Positions 35,910 to 44,676 of a stretch of DNA of 64,000 nt are shown one piece after another (positions within the stretch are counted from its first letter, which is position 1; every line of letters starts with the position of its first letter). The DNA is from Aurantiacibacter odishensis. Its GTDB lineage: Bacteria > Pseudomonadota > Alphaproteobacteria > Sphingomonadales > Sphingomonadaceae. Under the pieces are notes generated by a model that was not told where the DNA came from, searched no databases, and was given only the letters and a program-made list of their open reading frames with translations. The stretch spans positions 225,766-289,765 of the forward strand of contig NZ_QYOS01000021.1 in NCBI RefSeq assembly GCF_003605195.1, in the 5' to 3' direction. A program made the translations under genes and the position numbers.

Positions 35910-37586
35910 ATGGACGCGATGATGAGGACTTTTGCAACGAGCACGGCGCTGGCGCTGGCCGGGATGACTTTGGCGGGCTGTGCAACTGCTCAGGAGGTTC
36001 CCTCCGCCGCATCCCCGCAAGTCGCCGAAACGCCGATCGCGAGCGGTCCTGTCGCCACGCAGAACGGCATGGTTCAGGGCGTCCCCTCCGACGCCGTGGA
36101 GGGCGTGACCGTTTTCAAGGGCATCCCGTTCGCAGCCCCTCCCGTCGGCGAGCTGCGCTGGGAAATGCCGCAGCCCGCCGCCAGCTGGGACGGCGTGCTG
36201 GTGGCCGACGAATGGGGCGACAACTGCGTGCAGAACCCTGCTCCGCAGCGCTTCCCCGTCAATTCCGCAACGGACATGCCGGACAGCCCAGGCACCTCGG
36301 AGGACTGCCTCTACCTCAACGTCTGGACGCCAGCCGACAGCCCGAGCGAGAACCTGCCCGTCATGGTCTGGCTCTACGGTGGTGCCTACAACGAAGGCGG
36401 TGGCTCCAGCCCGTTCAGCCAGGGCGATTACCTGGCCGACAAGGGCGTGGTGATGGTGACGTTCAACTACCGCGTCGGCTCTCTCGGCTTCTTCGCCCAT
36501 CCCGAACTGACCGAGGCAAACGGCGCCAGCGGCAACCAGGCGCTGGGCGATGCTATCGCCGCGCTGCGCTGGGTGCAGGACAACATCGCAGCCTTCGGCG
36601 GCGATCCCTCGCGCGTGACGATCTTCGGCGAGAGCGCAGGCTCCGCCATGAACGCCGCCCTCGTCGGTGCGCCGCCCGCGGAGGGCCTGTTCGCCCGCGC
36701 CATCGCGCAGAGCGGCACGTTCCAGGGCCTCAACATCGGGCAGATGGTGCCGCGCGAGACGGCGCAACAACGCTCGCTCGGCGCAGCCGAAGAGAACTTC
36801 GGCACCACCAGCCTCGCAGAACTGCGCGCGCTTCCGGCTGAGGAAATCCACGCCAACATTCCCGGCCAGGGCATGATCGTGGATGGCCGTATCATCCCCG
36901 AAGACCTCGCGATCACCTTCTCGCAAGGGCGGCAGTTGCCGGTGGACGTGCTGGTCGGCTCCAACGAGGACGAAGGCAGCTTCACCGCCATCTTCGGCCC
37001 GCCTGCCACGCTGGAAAGCTGGCAGCAGGGCGAAGCCATGCGCTGGGGCGAACAGGCGGAACTGGGCCGCGCGGCCTATCCCGTCACGACGGACGAGGAA
37101 GCGCGCTTCACCGCCACCCAGCCTTTCGGCGACAACATGAGCTGGCTGATGCGGCAGTATGCAGAGTGGCAGGGCGCGATCGGGGAGCAGAGCTATCACT
37201 ACTACTTCCGCCACGACCCTCCTTACGATGAAGGACGCGGCGATCTGGGCGCGGCGCATACGGGCGAAATCCCTTATGTGTTCGACAACCTGTGCGCCCC
37301 GCGAACCTTCCCCGGCGGTTCTTCGGTGGAACTGATGTGCGGCAACGAGACCGAGGAAGCATTCGCCGATCAGGTTTCGCAATACTGGGTCAACTTCGCG
37401 CGCACCGGCAATCCAAATGGCGAAGGCCTGCCGCAGTGGCCCGCGATCGGGCAGCTCGATGCGAACGAGGTGTTCGTACTCGATGCCGATAGCTCGGGCG
37501 TTGCCGAATGGTTCGGCACGACCAAGGCAGACCTTTACGCAGCGATCTACCAGGACCGGGTTGGAGGTCCGCTCGGGCTGGAATAA
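35910..37586 (+). CDS. Secreted carboxylesterase, type B
   Basis: The 558-residue lipoprotein-like protein (LAGMTLAGCATAQ) belongs to the carboxylesterase/cholinesterase alpha/beta-hydrolase family. Features: FKGIPFAAPPVGELRW, SEDCLYLNVWTP, GGAYNEGG (oxyanion loop), nucleophile elbow GESAGS, and the C-terminal His region HTGEIPYVFDN. It would hydrolyse ester bonds of an organic substrate outside the inner membrane. ATGs at 35910, 35919 and 35922 are all in frame. It precedes a PQQ dehydrogenase, suggesting that released alcohols are then oxidised. Confidence 0.88.
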   Translation: MDAMMRTFATSTALALAGMTLAGCATAQEVPSAASPQVAETPIASGPVATQNGMVQGVPSDAVEGVTVFKGIPFAAPPVGELRWEMPQPAASWDGVLVADEWGDNCVQNPAPQRFPVNSATDMPDSPGTSEDCLYLNVWTPADSPSENLPVMVWLYGGAYNEGGGSSPFSQGDYLADKGVVMVTFNYRVGSLGFFAHPELTEANGASGNQALGDAIAALRWVQDNIAAFGGDPSRVTIFGESAGSAMNAALVGAPPAEGLFARAIAQSGTFQGLNIGQMVPRETAQQRSLGAAEENFGTTSLAELRALPAEEIHANIPGQGMIVDGRIIPEDLAITFSQGRQLPVDVLVGSNEDEGSFTAIFGPPATLESWQQGEAMRWGEQAELGRAAYPVTTDEEARFTATQPFGDNMSWLMRQYAEWQGAIGEQSYHYYFRHDPPYDEGRGDLGAAHTGEIPYVFDNLCAPRTFPGGSSVELMCGNETEEAFADQVSQYWVNFARTGNPNGEGLPQWPAIGQLDANEVFVLDADSSGVAEWFGTTKADLYAAIYQDRVGGPLGLE

Positions 37587-37620
37587 CACCGGATAAACAG
37601 GCTTTTGGGGAGAGGGGCCG

Positions 37621-39696
37621 ATGAAGATCGTACACGGATTGCTCGCAGCGACGGGCCTGGCGGCGCTTGGTCCTGGCACTGCCGGCATCGCGCAAGGTAA
37701 CGCGGAGGACACCGCCCGCGCCGCCTATCAGGCCAATTGCGCCGCCTGCCACGGGGCGGACCTCGACGGAGGACAATTCGCCGGTTCTCTTAAAGGTGCG
37801 GCGTTCCTCTCGCGTTGGGGCGATCACCCGGCGGGCGATCTCTTCCAGTATATCCGCACCTCCATGCCCCCCGGTGGCGGTGGTTCACTGGACGCGGGCA
37901 CTTACGAGGCGATCACCCGCCTGATAGTCGCCGAGAATGGCGGAGAGACGGGCAGCGAGCTTGCCGGGCTCATGGTGCCAGCCGCCGGAAGCGCGGAGGA
38001 CGAGGCCGGCAACGAGATCGGCCTGCCCGGCATCAGCAGCCGTTACCCTTTCCCTGAATCGCCGCCCCTGCCGGACCTCTTCGCCGACTTCACACCGATG
38101 ACGCAGGCCGAACTGGTGAACCCGGCGGACGAGGACTGGGTGGCTTGGCGGCGCAGTCAGTCGGGCCAGGGATTCTCGCCCCTCGCCCAGATCACTCCTG
38201 AAAATGTGAACGACCTCACCATCGTCTGGGCCCAGGCCCTGCCCGTCGGCCCCACGATGGCAGAGCCATTGGTGCGTGACGGCGTGATGTACGTCCATGC
38301 CTATGGCGAGCAGGTGTTCGCTTTCGATGCCGCTACGGGGCGGCAACTCTGGCGATACCAGCGCCAGATGCCCGAAGGCACGCTGATGCAGGGCAAGAAG
38401 ACCATCGCCCTGTGGGGCGACAAAATCATCATGGCCACCAGCGACCTGCACATGATGGCGCTGGACGCGCGCACCGGCAGGCCGGTGTGGGACGTGGCCA
38501 TACCCGATGCGGAGGACACACGCAGCAACGGCGGCCCGCTGGTAGCGGACGGTGTCGCGATGATCGGCCTTGCCACGCAGCGCGCGGGCGGCGGCCTGAT
38601 CGCGGCCTTCGATGCCGAAACAGGTGAGCACCTGTGGAACTTCGACACCGTCGCCAAGTCCGGCACGCCGGGCGGCGACACATGGAACGGCCTGCCGGAC
38701 GACGAGCGTCACGGCGGCTCCGTCTGGACCAGCGGCAGCTACGACGCGGAAACGGGCCTTGCCCTGTGGGGCGTGGCGCAGACCTACGATACCGGCCCTG
38801 TGCGAGACGTGATCCCCGGCGGCAACAACGACGGGCTGTTCACCAACTCCACCCTCGCGTTCGAGCCGCGCACCGGGGAGCTGGTCTGGTACTTCCAGCA
38901 CATGGCGAACGATCAGTACGATCTCGACTGGGTGTTCGAACGCGTGGTTGCCGATATCGAAGTGGACGGGGAACAGCGCCACGTCGTCATCACCGGAGGC
39001 AAGGAAGGCCTGTTCGACACCATCGACGCGCGCACCGGCGAATATCTCTCCACCGCCGACATGGGCTTCCAGACCTTCATCACTGACATCGATTCCGAAA
39101 CCGGCCGCAAGACGCCGGACCCTGCCCTGCTGCCGGGCCGCGACAAGGGTTCTGTCTTCATGTGCCCGCACGCAGGCGGCGGTCGCAACTGGAGCCCGAC
39201 GGCACTTACGCAGGACAACGCCATGCTGTTCGTCAACGCGCGCGATACCTGCATGGAACTGCGCCCCACCGAAGGCGGCTTCCTGACGAGCGGCGTGGAT
39301 ATCTATTATTCAGCCCCTGCGGACAGCGATGGCAACTTCGGCATACTGCAGGGCATCGACATGGAAACCGGCGAAGTCGCCTGGGAACACCGCCGCCGAG
39401 CGCCCTACAACGCAGGTGTCCTCGCCACGGGGAGCGGCTTGCTGTTCACCGGCGCGATGGACCGCCAGTTCCTGGCCTACGACCAGTCGACCGGGGAAGA
39501 AGTATGGCGCACCGGACTTCCCGGCGTGCCCAATGCCAGCCCCATCACCTACGCGGTGAACGGCAAGCAATACGTCGCTGTCGTCACCGGCATGGGCAAC
39601 CCGCTGGCATTCGGCCTGCCGAACTTCACGCCCGAAAGCCCGCTGCCCGAAGTGAACAGCGCCAGCGTCTACGTCTTCAGCCTTTCCGGCGACTGA
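37621..39696 (+). CDS. PQQ propeller protein with N-terminal cytochrome c domain, enzyme 4
   Basis: The 691-residue protein has a signal peptide, an N-terminal haem domain (Cys40-x-x-Cys43-His44 in NCAACHGAD), then a PQQ-type propeller with AWRRSQSGQGFSPLAQIT, MALDARTGRPVWD, GGNNDGLFTNSTLAFEP, MANDQYDLDWVFER and GVLATGSGLLFTGAMDRQFLAYD. The HHDLWD motif of the other enzymes is replaced by NDQYDLDW, so it belongs to a different branch with unsure substrate. The haem at the N-terminus is the mirror image of enzyme 1. A 12-bp terminator hairpin follows. Confidence 0.85.
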   Translation: MKIVHGLLAATGLAALGPGTAGIAQGNAEDTARAAYQANCAACHGADLDGGQFAGSLKGAAFLSRWGDHPAGDLFQYIRTSMPPGGGGSLDAGTYEAITRLIVAENGGETGSELAGLMVPAAGSAEDEAGNEIGLPGISSRYPFPESPPLPDLFADFTPMTQAELVNPADEDWVAWRRSQSGQGFSPLAQITPENVNDLTIVWAQALPVGPTMAEPLVRDGVMYVHAYGEQVFAFDAATGRQLWRYQRQMPEGTLMQGKKTIALWGDKIIMATSDLHMMALDARTGRPVWDVAIPDAEDTRSNGGPLVADGVAMIGLATQRAGGGLIAAFDAETGEHLWNFDTVAKSGTPGGDTWNGLPDDERHGGSVWTSGSYDAETGLALWGVAQTYDTGPVRDVIPGGNNDGLFTNSTLAFEPRTGELVWYFQHMANDQYDLDWVFERVVADIEVDGEQRHVVITGGKEGLFDTIDARTGEYLSTADMGFQTFITDIDSETGRKTPDPALLPGRDKGSVFMCPHAGGGRNWSPTALTQDNAMLFVNARDTCMELRPTEGGFLTSGVDIYYSAPADSDGNFGILQGIDMETGEVAWEHRRRAPYNAGVLATGSGLLFTGAMDRQFLAYDQSTGEEVWRTGLPGVPNASPITYAVNGKQYVAVVTGMGNPLAFGLPNFTPESPLPEVNSASVYVFSLSGD

Positions 39697-39702
39697 AACG
39701 AA

Positions 39703-39730
39703 AAAGGGCCGCTCCATCGAGCGGCCCTTT
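39703..39730. terminator. Bidirectional terminator
   Basis: AAAGGGCCGCTC pairs perfectly with GAGCGGCCCTTT across a CATC loop (12 bp), preceded by AAAAA and followed by CGGTTTTT. It separates convergent transcripts of PQQ enzyme 4 and the small membrane proteins. Confidence 0.9.
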
Positions 39731-39755
39731 CGGTTTTTGCGGGGATGCGGGATCC

Positions 39756-40274
39756 TCAGTAGTAGATGCCCAGCGTGAAGCCGATGGCCCGGCCGCAGAA
39801 GACCACGCCCAGCCACAGCACCAGCGATGCCGTTGCCGCGAATTTCGCGCCGCCCGGCATGACCGGCGAGGAATCCCACTCGGTCACCGTCTTGTAGGTC
39901 ACGAAGTGGAAGTAGGCCATGTTGAGACCAGCGAGCGCCAGCAGGCCCATTTTCCAGAGGAAGTACGGGTTCACCATGTAGGTGCTGGCCTTGCTGGTGA
40001 ACAGCAGGGTGCCGGTGATCGCAGCAAGCACGAAGCCTGCCCAGGTCCACGGCAACGTGTCCTTGCTCATTTGCAGCACGGTCCACTTGTTGCCCGCCAG
40101 GCCCAGCAGGCGAAGGTCCATCACCAGGATGGTGCCGAACACCGTGACCAGCGCGATGACGTGGATCGTCTCCAGCGTCGGGAAGGCCCACAGGCTCTCG
40201 GCAATCGACGTGCCGAGCGAGGAATATTCGATCGATTCCCAGATATTCGTGGGTTCGGGATAGTAAGAAGCCAT
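39756..40274 (-). CDS. Small four-helix membrane protein (DUF6644-like), paralogue 1
   Basis: The 172-residue protein has about four or five membrane helices; one includes TLETIHVIALVTVFGTILVM and a later loop has AYFHFVTYK. The layout (MDLRLLGLAG, PWTWAGFVLAAITGTLLF, NPYFLWKMGLLALAGLN) is shared with the adjacent gene, and I recall such proteins annotated as DUF6644. The conserved membrane His (TIH / VLH) invites a haem or quinone role, which is inference. It is cotranscribed with its paralogue (14 nt apart). Confidence 0.72.
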   Translation of the reverse strand: MASYYPEPTNIWESIEYSSLGTSIAESLWAFPTLETIHVIALVTVFGTILVMDLRLLGLAGNKWTVLQMSKDTLPWTWAGFVLAAITGTLLFTSKASTYMVNPYFLWKMGLLALAGLNMAYFHFVTYKTVTEWDSSPVMPGGAKFAATASLVLWLGVVFCGRAIGFTLGIYY

Positions 40275-40288
40275 TGTGTCAGTTCCCC

Positions 40289-40825
40289 TCAAACCGGCGC
40301 GTAAGCGATCCAGCGACCGTGGGCCATGATGAGGCACCACAGGATTACGATAAGCCAGGCGGTCATCTTGGTGCCGCCACCGGCATTCCATCCGGCGCCG
40401 CCGACTGTTGCCGCGCTACGCACCGATTTCTGGAAAGCCAGCGTGATGAACACGGTGACCAGAAGCAGGATCATTTTGACCCAGAACACGCCGTTAATCA
40501 TGTTGCGCACAGGCTCAGCCCACAGCATCAGCATGCCGCTGGCGATGATCCACAACAGCCCCCACCAGATCCACGGCATGTAGCGCGCGGAAACCTCAGG
40601 CACGCTGCGCGACATGCCGGCCATGTTGCTGATCCGCAGCGTCAGCATCAGCGTGGCCGCGAAGGCTGCGCCGATCCCGATGATGTGCAGGACCTGCGCA
40701 ATCGGCACGCCCCAGAAATTCGTGACCAGCACCTTGTTGAAGCCGGTCGTCTCGATCCAGAATGCCCAGTCCAGCAGGAACGTCGTTCGCAGCCATTCTG
40801 TCAGTCCGAAAAAGAAATCACCCAT
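40289..40825 (-). CDS. Small four-helix membrane protein (DUF6644-like), paralogue 2
   Basis: The 178-residue protein resembles the downstream one: VPIAQVLHIIGIGAAFAATL with a His in the same place, MPWIWWGLLWIIASGMLMLW, FWVKMILLLVTVFITLAF, and a C-terminal HGRWIAYAPV. It probably forms a membrane complex with paralogue 1. It heads a two-gene operon divergent from PQQ enzyme 5. Confidence 0.72.
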   Translation of the reverse strand: MGDFFFGLTEWLRTTFLLDWAFWIETTGFNKVLVTNFWGVPIAQVLHIIGIGAAFAATLMLTLRISNMAGMSRSVPEVSARYMPWIWWGLLWIIASGMLMLWAEPVRNMINGVFWVKMILLLVTVFITLAFQKSVRSAATVGGAGWNAGGGTKMTAWLIVILWCLIMAHGRWIAYAPV

Positions 40826-41193
40826 TCCCTCTTGTCCTTATTATTTCCCCGATCGGGCGCACAGATTGACCCTGTCCGGCCCGTTTACGCCTTGATCTCG
40901 CGCAAATCCGCTAGCGACCAAATGCCATTTCGCCAAGTGTAGGCGGGAGAATCGCGGAAAAGAAGGACGCGGGCGACGCCCGCTTAACCCCTGTTTTTTC
41001 GACACTTTACCCCGCCAAGCGCGCGCCTTTTCATAGACTTAGCGCCACCCGGCCCGATCCCCTCATCCCCCGGTATGACATCTGGGGGTGCGAGGCATTG
41101 TCAAAGCCATGCAGGATGTTTAGGACAGAATCAACAAGGGCGGTGCCGAACCACGGCGCCTTTCACTGATCTGGTGATTCGGGAGATATGGGA
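40826..41193. promoter_or_regulatory. Divergent intergenic region
   Basis: This 368-nt stretch separates the DUF6644-like pair from PQQ enzyme 5 and must hold both promoters. It contains TTGACCCTGTCC (40866-40877), a degenerate match to the TTGACTTTGYC half-site, and TTGTCAAAG near 41099-41107. I see no gene in it. Confidence 0.45.
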
Positions 41194-43146
41194 ATGCGCG
41201 TTGGCAAGGCTTGCAAACTGGCCATTCTGCTTGCGTGTTCCACTGCCTGCAGCACAGTTGCCACGGCTCCGCTTGCCGCCAACGATCACGCCGGTGCGCG
41301 GCAGATGCCGGAAGGCGACTGGCAGACGATCCACCGCGATCCTGCCGCCACTCGCTATTCTCCTCTGGCCGATATCAACCGCGCCAACGTGGGAACGCTG
41401 AAGCAGGCCTGGGCCTATCGTTACAATGCTTTCAACCAAGCGGTTCCGCTGGTGATCGACGGCAAGATGTATTTCCCCGCGCAGAACCGCATCGTCGCGC
41501 TCGATGCTGCGACAGGCGAGGAAGTGTGGGTCCATACGCACGAATTTCCGGCAAGCGACCGGCCCGGGCCGCCACCCAGCTTTGCCGGTCGCGGCCTTGG
41601 CTACTGGCCCGGCGACAGCGATCACGGCCCGCGCTTGCTGGTGACGACCGGCGGCACGCTGATGGCGTTCGACATTGCGAACGGCGAAGTTATCGATTCC
41701 TTTGGCGATAACGGCGCGGTTACAATCGATCCCGGCTACACCGGCACGCCCACCATCACCGGCAACGTCGCCATTATCGGTGCGGCCAGCCTCGAAAACC
41801 CGCAGGGCAACGAAGGCAATCCGCGCGCTTTCAACGTGATTACCGGCGAGAAGCTGTGGGAATTCGACACCACGCCCGGTGAAGGCGAGCCTTTCCACGA
41901 CACGTGGGGCGGCGGTGCAGAAGGGCGCGGCGGCACCAACATGTGGGGCTTTGCCGCGACCGTGGATGAAAGCACCGGCACTGCCTACCTGCCCATCGCG
42001 GGTCCTGCGCACAATTATTACGGCGGCGATCGCCCCGGCACCAACGTGTTCGGCAACTCCGTCGTCGCGGTGGATGTCGAGACCGGCGAATACAAGTGGC
42101 ACTTCCAGACCGTTCACCACGACCTGTGGGACATCGACATGAGCCACGCCGGTCCGCTGATCCCGGTAACTGCGCCCGATGGCGAGGAGCACATGGCGCT
42201 CGCCAACGTCGGCAAGTCGTCGCTGTTCTTCGTGCTGGACGCCGAAGATGGCGAGCCCGTGCTGCCGGTGGAGGAGCGCCGCGTTCCTCCCGGTGACGTG
42301 CCGGGTGAATACTATCACCCGACGCAGCCCTTTCCCGTCGTCACTCCGCCGCTCAGCCGCGTGGAAATGACCTACCAGGACATCGTCGGGCCGGAAGACA
42401 CCACGCCGGAACATTCGGAAGCCTGCTATGCCATGTGGGACCGCGCAGGTGGTTTCCTGAACCTCGGCCCCTACACGCCTTTCATGTTCCGCGCCGAAGG
42501 ACAGCCGCCGCGTTCCACCATCCAGTTGCCCGGCGGCATCGGCGGTGTGAACTGGGGTGGCCCGGCTGCCGATCCCACCACCGGCATGATATATGTCAAC
42601 GCGCTCGACACCTCACTGGTTGGCTGGGTGGAGAAGGTAGAAGGTGACGAGCCCTATTCCTTCGACACCAGCGCCGAAGGCCCGCTGCCCGAGTACGACC
42701 GCGCCAGCGTGGACGGCAAGGGGCCGTTCTTCACGTTCAGCGCCCCGCTTTCGGGCGAATACGACGACAACGGCCGTCCGGTCGGGCCAAGCCTGCCGTG
42801 CTACAAGCCGCCGTGGGCGCGCCTGACGGCTGTCAACGCGAACACCGGCGAGATCGCCTGGGCCGTGCCGCTTGGCCAGTACGACGAACTTCCCGAAGGC
42901 CGCCGCGTGCTGGGCAACGCCGGCAGCGCCGGACCCACGGTAACGGCAGGCGGACTGGTGTTCGTCGGTGCGACCAACGATCGCCGCTTCCGCGCTTTTG
43001 ACGCAAATAGCGGAGAGCAGCTATGGGAAGCACAATTGCAAGGTAACGCCAACGCCAACCCGTTCTCGTATCGGGGAAGCGACGGCAGGCAATATGTCGC
43101 GATCAACGCCGGTGGGCAGATCGTGTCATTTGCCGTGGAACAATAA
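41194..43146 (+). CDS. PQQ-dependent dehydrogenase lipoprotein, enzyme 5
   Basis: The 650-residue protein has a lipoprotein-like signal (LAILLACSTACSTVA) and a glucose-dehydrogenase-type propeller: YYGGDRPGTNVFGNSVVAVD, TVHHDLWDIDMSHAGPL with the catalytic Asp, PCYKPPWARLTAVNANTGEIAW and GGLVFVGATNDRRFRAFD. It is nearest to enzyme 2 in motif spelling. GGGAG at 41181 suits the ATG at 41194 better than that at 41188. It is followed 47 nt later by a secreted protein. Confidence 0.87.
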   Translation: MRVGKACKLAILLACSTACSTVATAPLAANDHAGARQMPEGDWQTIHRDPAATRYSPLADINRANVGTLKQAWAYRYNAFNQAVPLVIDGKMYFPAQNRIVALDAATGEEVWVHTHEFPASDRPGPPPSFAGRGLGYWPGDSDHGPRLLVTTGGTLMAFDIANGEVIDSFGDNGAVTIDPGYTGTPTITGNVAIIGAASLENPQGNEGNPRAFNVITGEKLWEFDTTPGEGEPFHDTWGGGAEGRGGTNMWGFAATVDESTGTAYLPIAGPAHNYYGGDRPGTNVFGNSVVAVDVETGEYKWHFQTVHHDLWDIDMSHAGPLIPVTAPDGEEHMALANVGKSSLFFVLDAEDGEPVLPVEERRVPPGDVPGEYYHPTQPFPVVTPPLSRVEMTYQDIVGPEDTTPEHSEACYAMWDRAGGFLNLGPYTPFMFRAEGQPPRSTIQLPGGIGGVNWGGPAADPTTGMIYVNALDTSLVGWVEKVEGDEPYSFDTSAEGPLPEYDRASVDGKGPFFTFSAPLSGEYDDNGRPVGPSLPCYKPPWARLTAVNANTGEIAWAVPLGQYDELPEGRRVLGNAGSAGPTVTAGGLVFVGATNDRRFRAFDANSGEQLWEAQLQGNANANPFSYRGSDGRQYVAINAGGQIVSFAVEQ

Positions 43147-43193
43147 CCTGGGCCATGAGCCCACAGTATCTAGCAAGGTCTTGAGGAGAGAAT

Positions 43194-44057
43194 ATGCGGG
43201 GTCTTAAACATCTGGCAGCTGTCGCGACGGCGGCTGTAGCTTTGGCAACACTGCCGGCAGCACCGGCAATGGCCGACAATCACGAATCTGCGGAAATGGA
43301 TCGTATCGGCGACCATCCCAACCTGAACGGTGTGTGGCAGGTGATGAACTCTGCCAACTGGAACGTGGAGCCGCACTCCGCGGGCCCGAACCCGCTGGAA
43401 GCCGGTGACCGGCTGCTAGGCGCGATCGGTGCCGTTCCGGCCGGGCTCGGTGTCGTCGAAGGCGGTTCCATCCCCTACAACGAAGCCGCGCAGGAACGCC
43501 TGCAGTACAATCGCGACAACGTGATCAACTACGATCCCGAAGCTGCCTGCTACCTGCCGGGCATCCCCCGCGCGACCTACATGCCGCACCCCTTCCAGAT
43601 CGTTCAGGGCGACGGCGACGATATCCTGATGGTCTACGAGTACGCCTCGGCCAACCGCGTAATCAACATGGAAGAAGTCGGCATTCCGCCGATCGATACC
43701 TGGATGGGCACCAGCTACGGCGAATGGGACGGCGATACGCTGGTCGTTACCACGCTGGCGCAGGGTCCGGGCCTGGTGAAGCTGCCCGCGGGCGAAATGG
43801 TCGAAGGCGTGACCTGGATCGACCGTGCCGGCAACTACATCACCAATAATGCCACCGTGACGGAGCGTTTCACGCTTCGCGAAGGCGGCAACCACATCGA
43901 CTATCACGTCACCGTCGACGATCCCTCGATCCTGACGGAGCCGTACGAAATGGAGATGGTTCTCTATCGCCACGTCGAGGACCACGCGCAGCTTCTCGAG
44001 TTCAAGTGCGTGCCGTTTTCCGAGCGCCTGCTCTACGGTGACTTAATCGAAGAGTAA
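43194..44057 (+). CDS. Secreted protein distantly related to the A-D family
   Basis: The 287-residue protein has signal MRGLKHLAAVATAAVALATL and shows a shortened version of the A-D pattern: DPEAACYLPGIPRATYMPHPFQI, YEYASANRVINM, WMGTSYGEWDGDTLVVTTL, NATVTERFTL, DYHVTVDDPSI and EFKCVPFSERLLY. The WMGxSxGxWxGDTLVVxT stretch and the ER motif recur. Two Cys are kept in similar relative places. It follows PQQ enzyme 5 and precedes DUF6152, and GAGGAGAG is upstream. Function unknown. Confidence 0.75.
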   Translation: MRGLKHLAAVATAAVALATLPAAPAMADNHESAEMDRIGDHPNLNGVWQVMNSANWNVEPHSAGPNPLEAGDRLLGAIGAVPAGLGVVEGGSIPYNEAAQERLQYNRDNVINYDPEAACYLPGIPRATYMPHPFQIVQGDGDDILMVYEYASANRVINMEEVGIPPIDTWMGTSYGEWDGDTLVVTTLAQGPGLVKLPAGEMVEGVTWIDRAGNYITNNATVTERFTLREGGNHIDYHVTVDDPSILTEPYEMEMVLYRHVEDHAQLLEFKCVPFSERLLYGDLIEE

Positions 44058-44075
44058 TGTTGAGATTGCTATTCG

Positions 44076-44086
44076 GACAAAGTCAA
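44076..44086 (-). promoter_or_regulatory. TTGACTTTGTC half-site upstream of DUF6152
   Basis: GACAAAGTCAA on the + strand is the reverse complement of the GST half-site. It lies 57 nt upstream of the DUF6152 start; GGACAA and TTGTCC flank it as an imperfect inverted repeat (44075-44101). Confidence 0.4.
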
Positions 44087-44143
44087 CGTAAACACTTGTC
44101 CGTCTGACAGCTTTCGAATGTGTTTAAACCAAGGAGTTCAACC

Positions 44144-44566
44144 ATGCAGATGAAGAAGCTCAGCGCCGCCGCAATTGGCGCCGTGCTCGCTGTGACGGGC
44201 GTTGGTGCCTATGCGCACCACTCGTTCGCCACGGAGTTTGACCGCAACAAGCCGATCCGCCTCGAAGGCAAGGTCGTGATGTTCGAATGGGTCAACCCCC
44301 ACAGCTGGATCCACATCGATGCAGAGCGCAATGGCCGTACCGAGCGCTGGCGTATCGAAGGCGGCGCACCGTCCGCGCTGCTGCGTCGTGGCTGGAACAG
44401 AAATTCGCTGCCCGCGGGCACCGACATCATCGTGGACGCCTTCCAGGCACGCGATGGCGACACCCGCGCCTCGGCAGCGGAAATCCGCTTCCCCAACGGC
44501 CGCGAACTCTCGCTCGGCAACCCGACCACGGAAGCCGTGGCAGCGGCACGCCGCCGCGCCCAGTAA
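44144..44566 (+). CDS. DUF6152 family secreted protein
   Basis: The 140-residue protein has a signal peptide and the family start YAHHSFATEFDRNKPI, then GKVVMFEWVNPHSWIHID and WRIEGGAPSALLRRGW. This is the pattern I know as DUF6152, which recurs near PQQ enzymes. The conserved HHS after cleavage could bind a metal. AAGGAG lies 8 nt upstream of the ATG. A strong hairpin follows at 44591. Confidence 0.85.
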   Translation: MQMKKLSAAAIGAVLAVTGVGAYAHHSFATEFDRNKPIRLEGKVVMFEWVNPHSWIHIDAERNGRTERWRIEGGAPSALLRRGWNRNSLPAGTDIIVDAFQARDGDTRASAAEIRFPNGRELSLGNPTTEAVAAARRRAQ

Positions 44567-44590
44567 GCGAAGGCAACACGAACAACGCGA

Positions 44591-44620
44591 CGGGGGGCTC
44601 CGCAAGGAGGCCCCCGTTTT
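44591..44620 (+). terminator. Rho-independent terminator after DUF6152
   Basis: An arm of CGGGGGGCTCC and an arm of GGAGGCCCCCG close a GCAA loop with one mismatch, followed by TTTT. Confidence 0.85.
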
Positions 44621-44676
44621 CGTATGTCCGGAATAAATTGGCGAGCGCGCTTCGCGATCAGGCCTTCAACGATGCC

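Noticed and set aside
20532..43146. Composite transposon carrying the PQQ block
   Set aside because: No IS, integrase, tRNA attachment site or flanking direct repeat found, and base composition looks uniform by eye.
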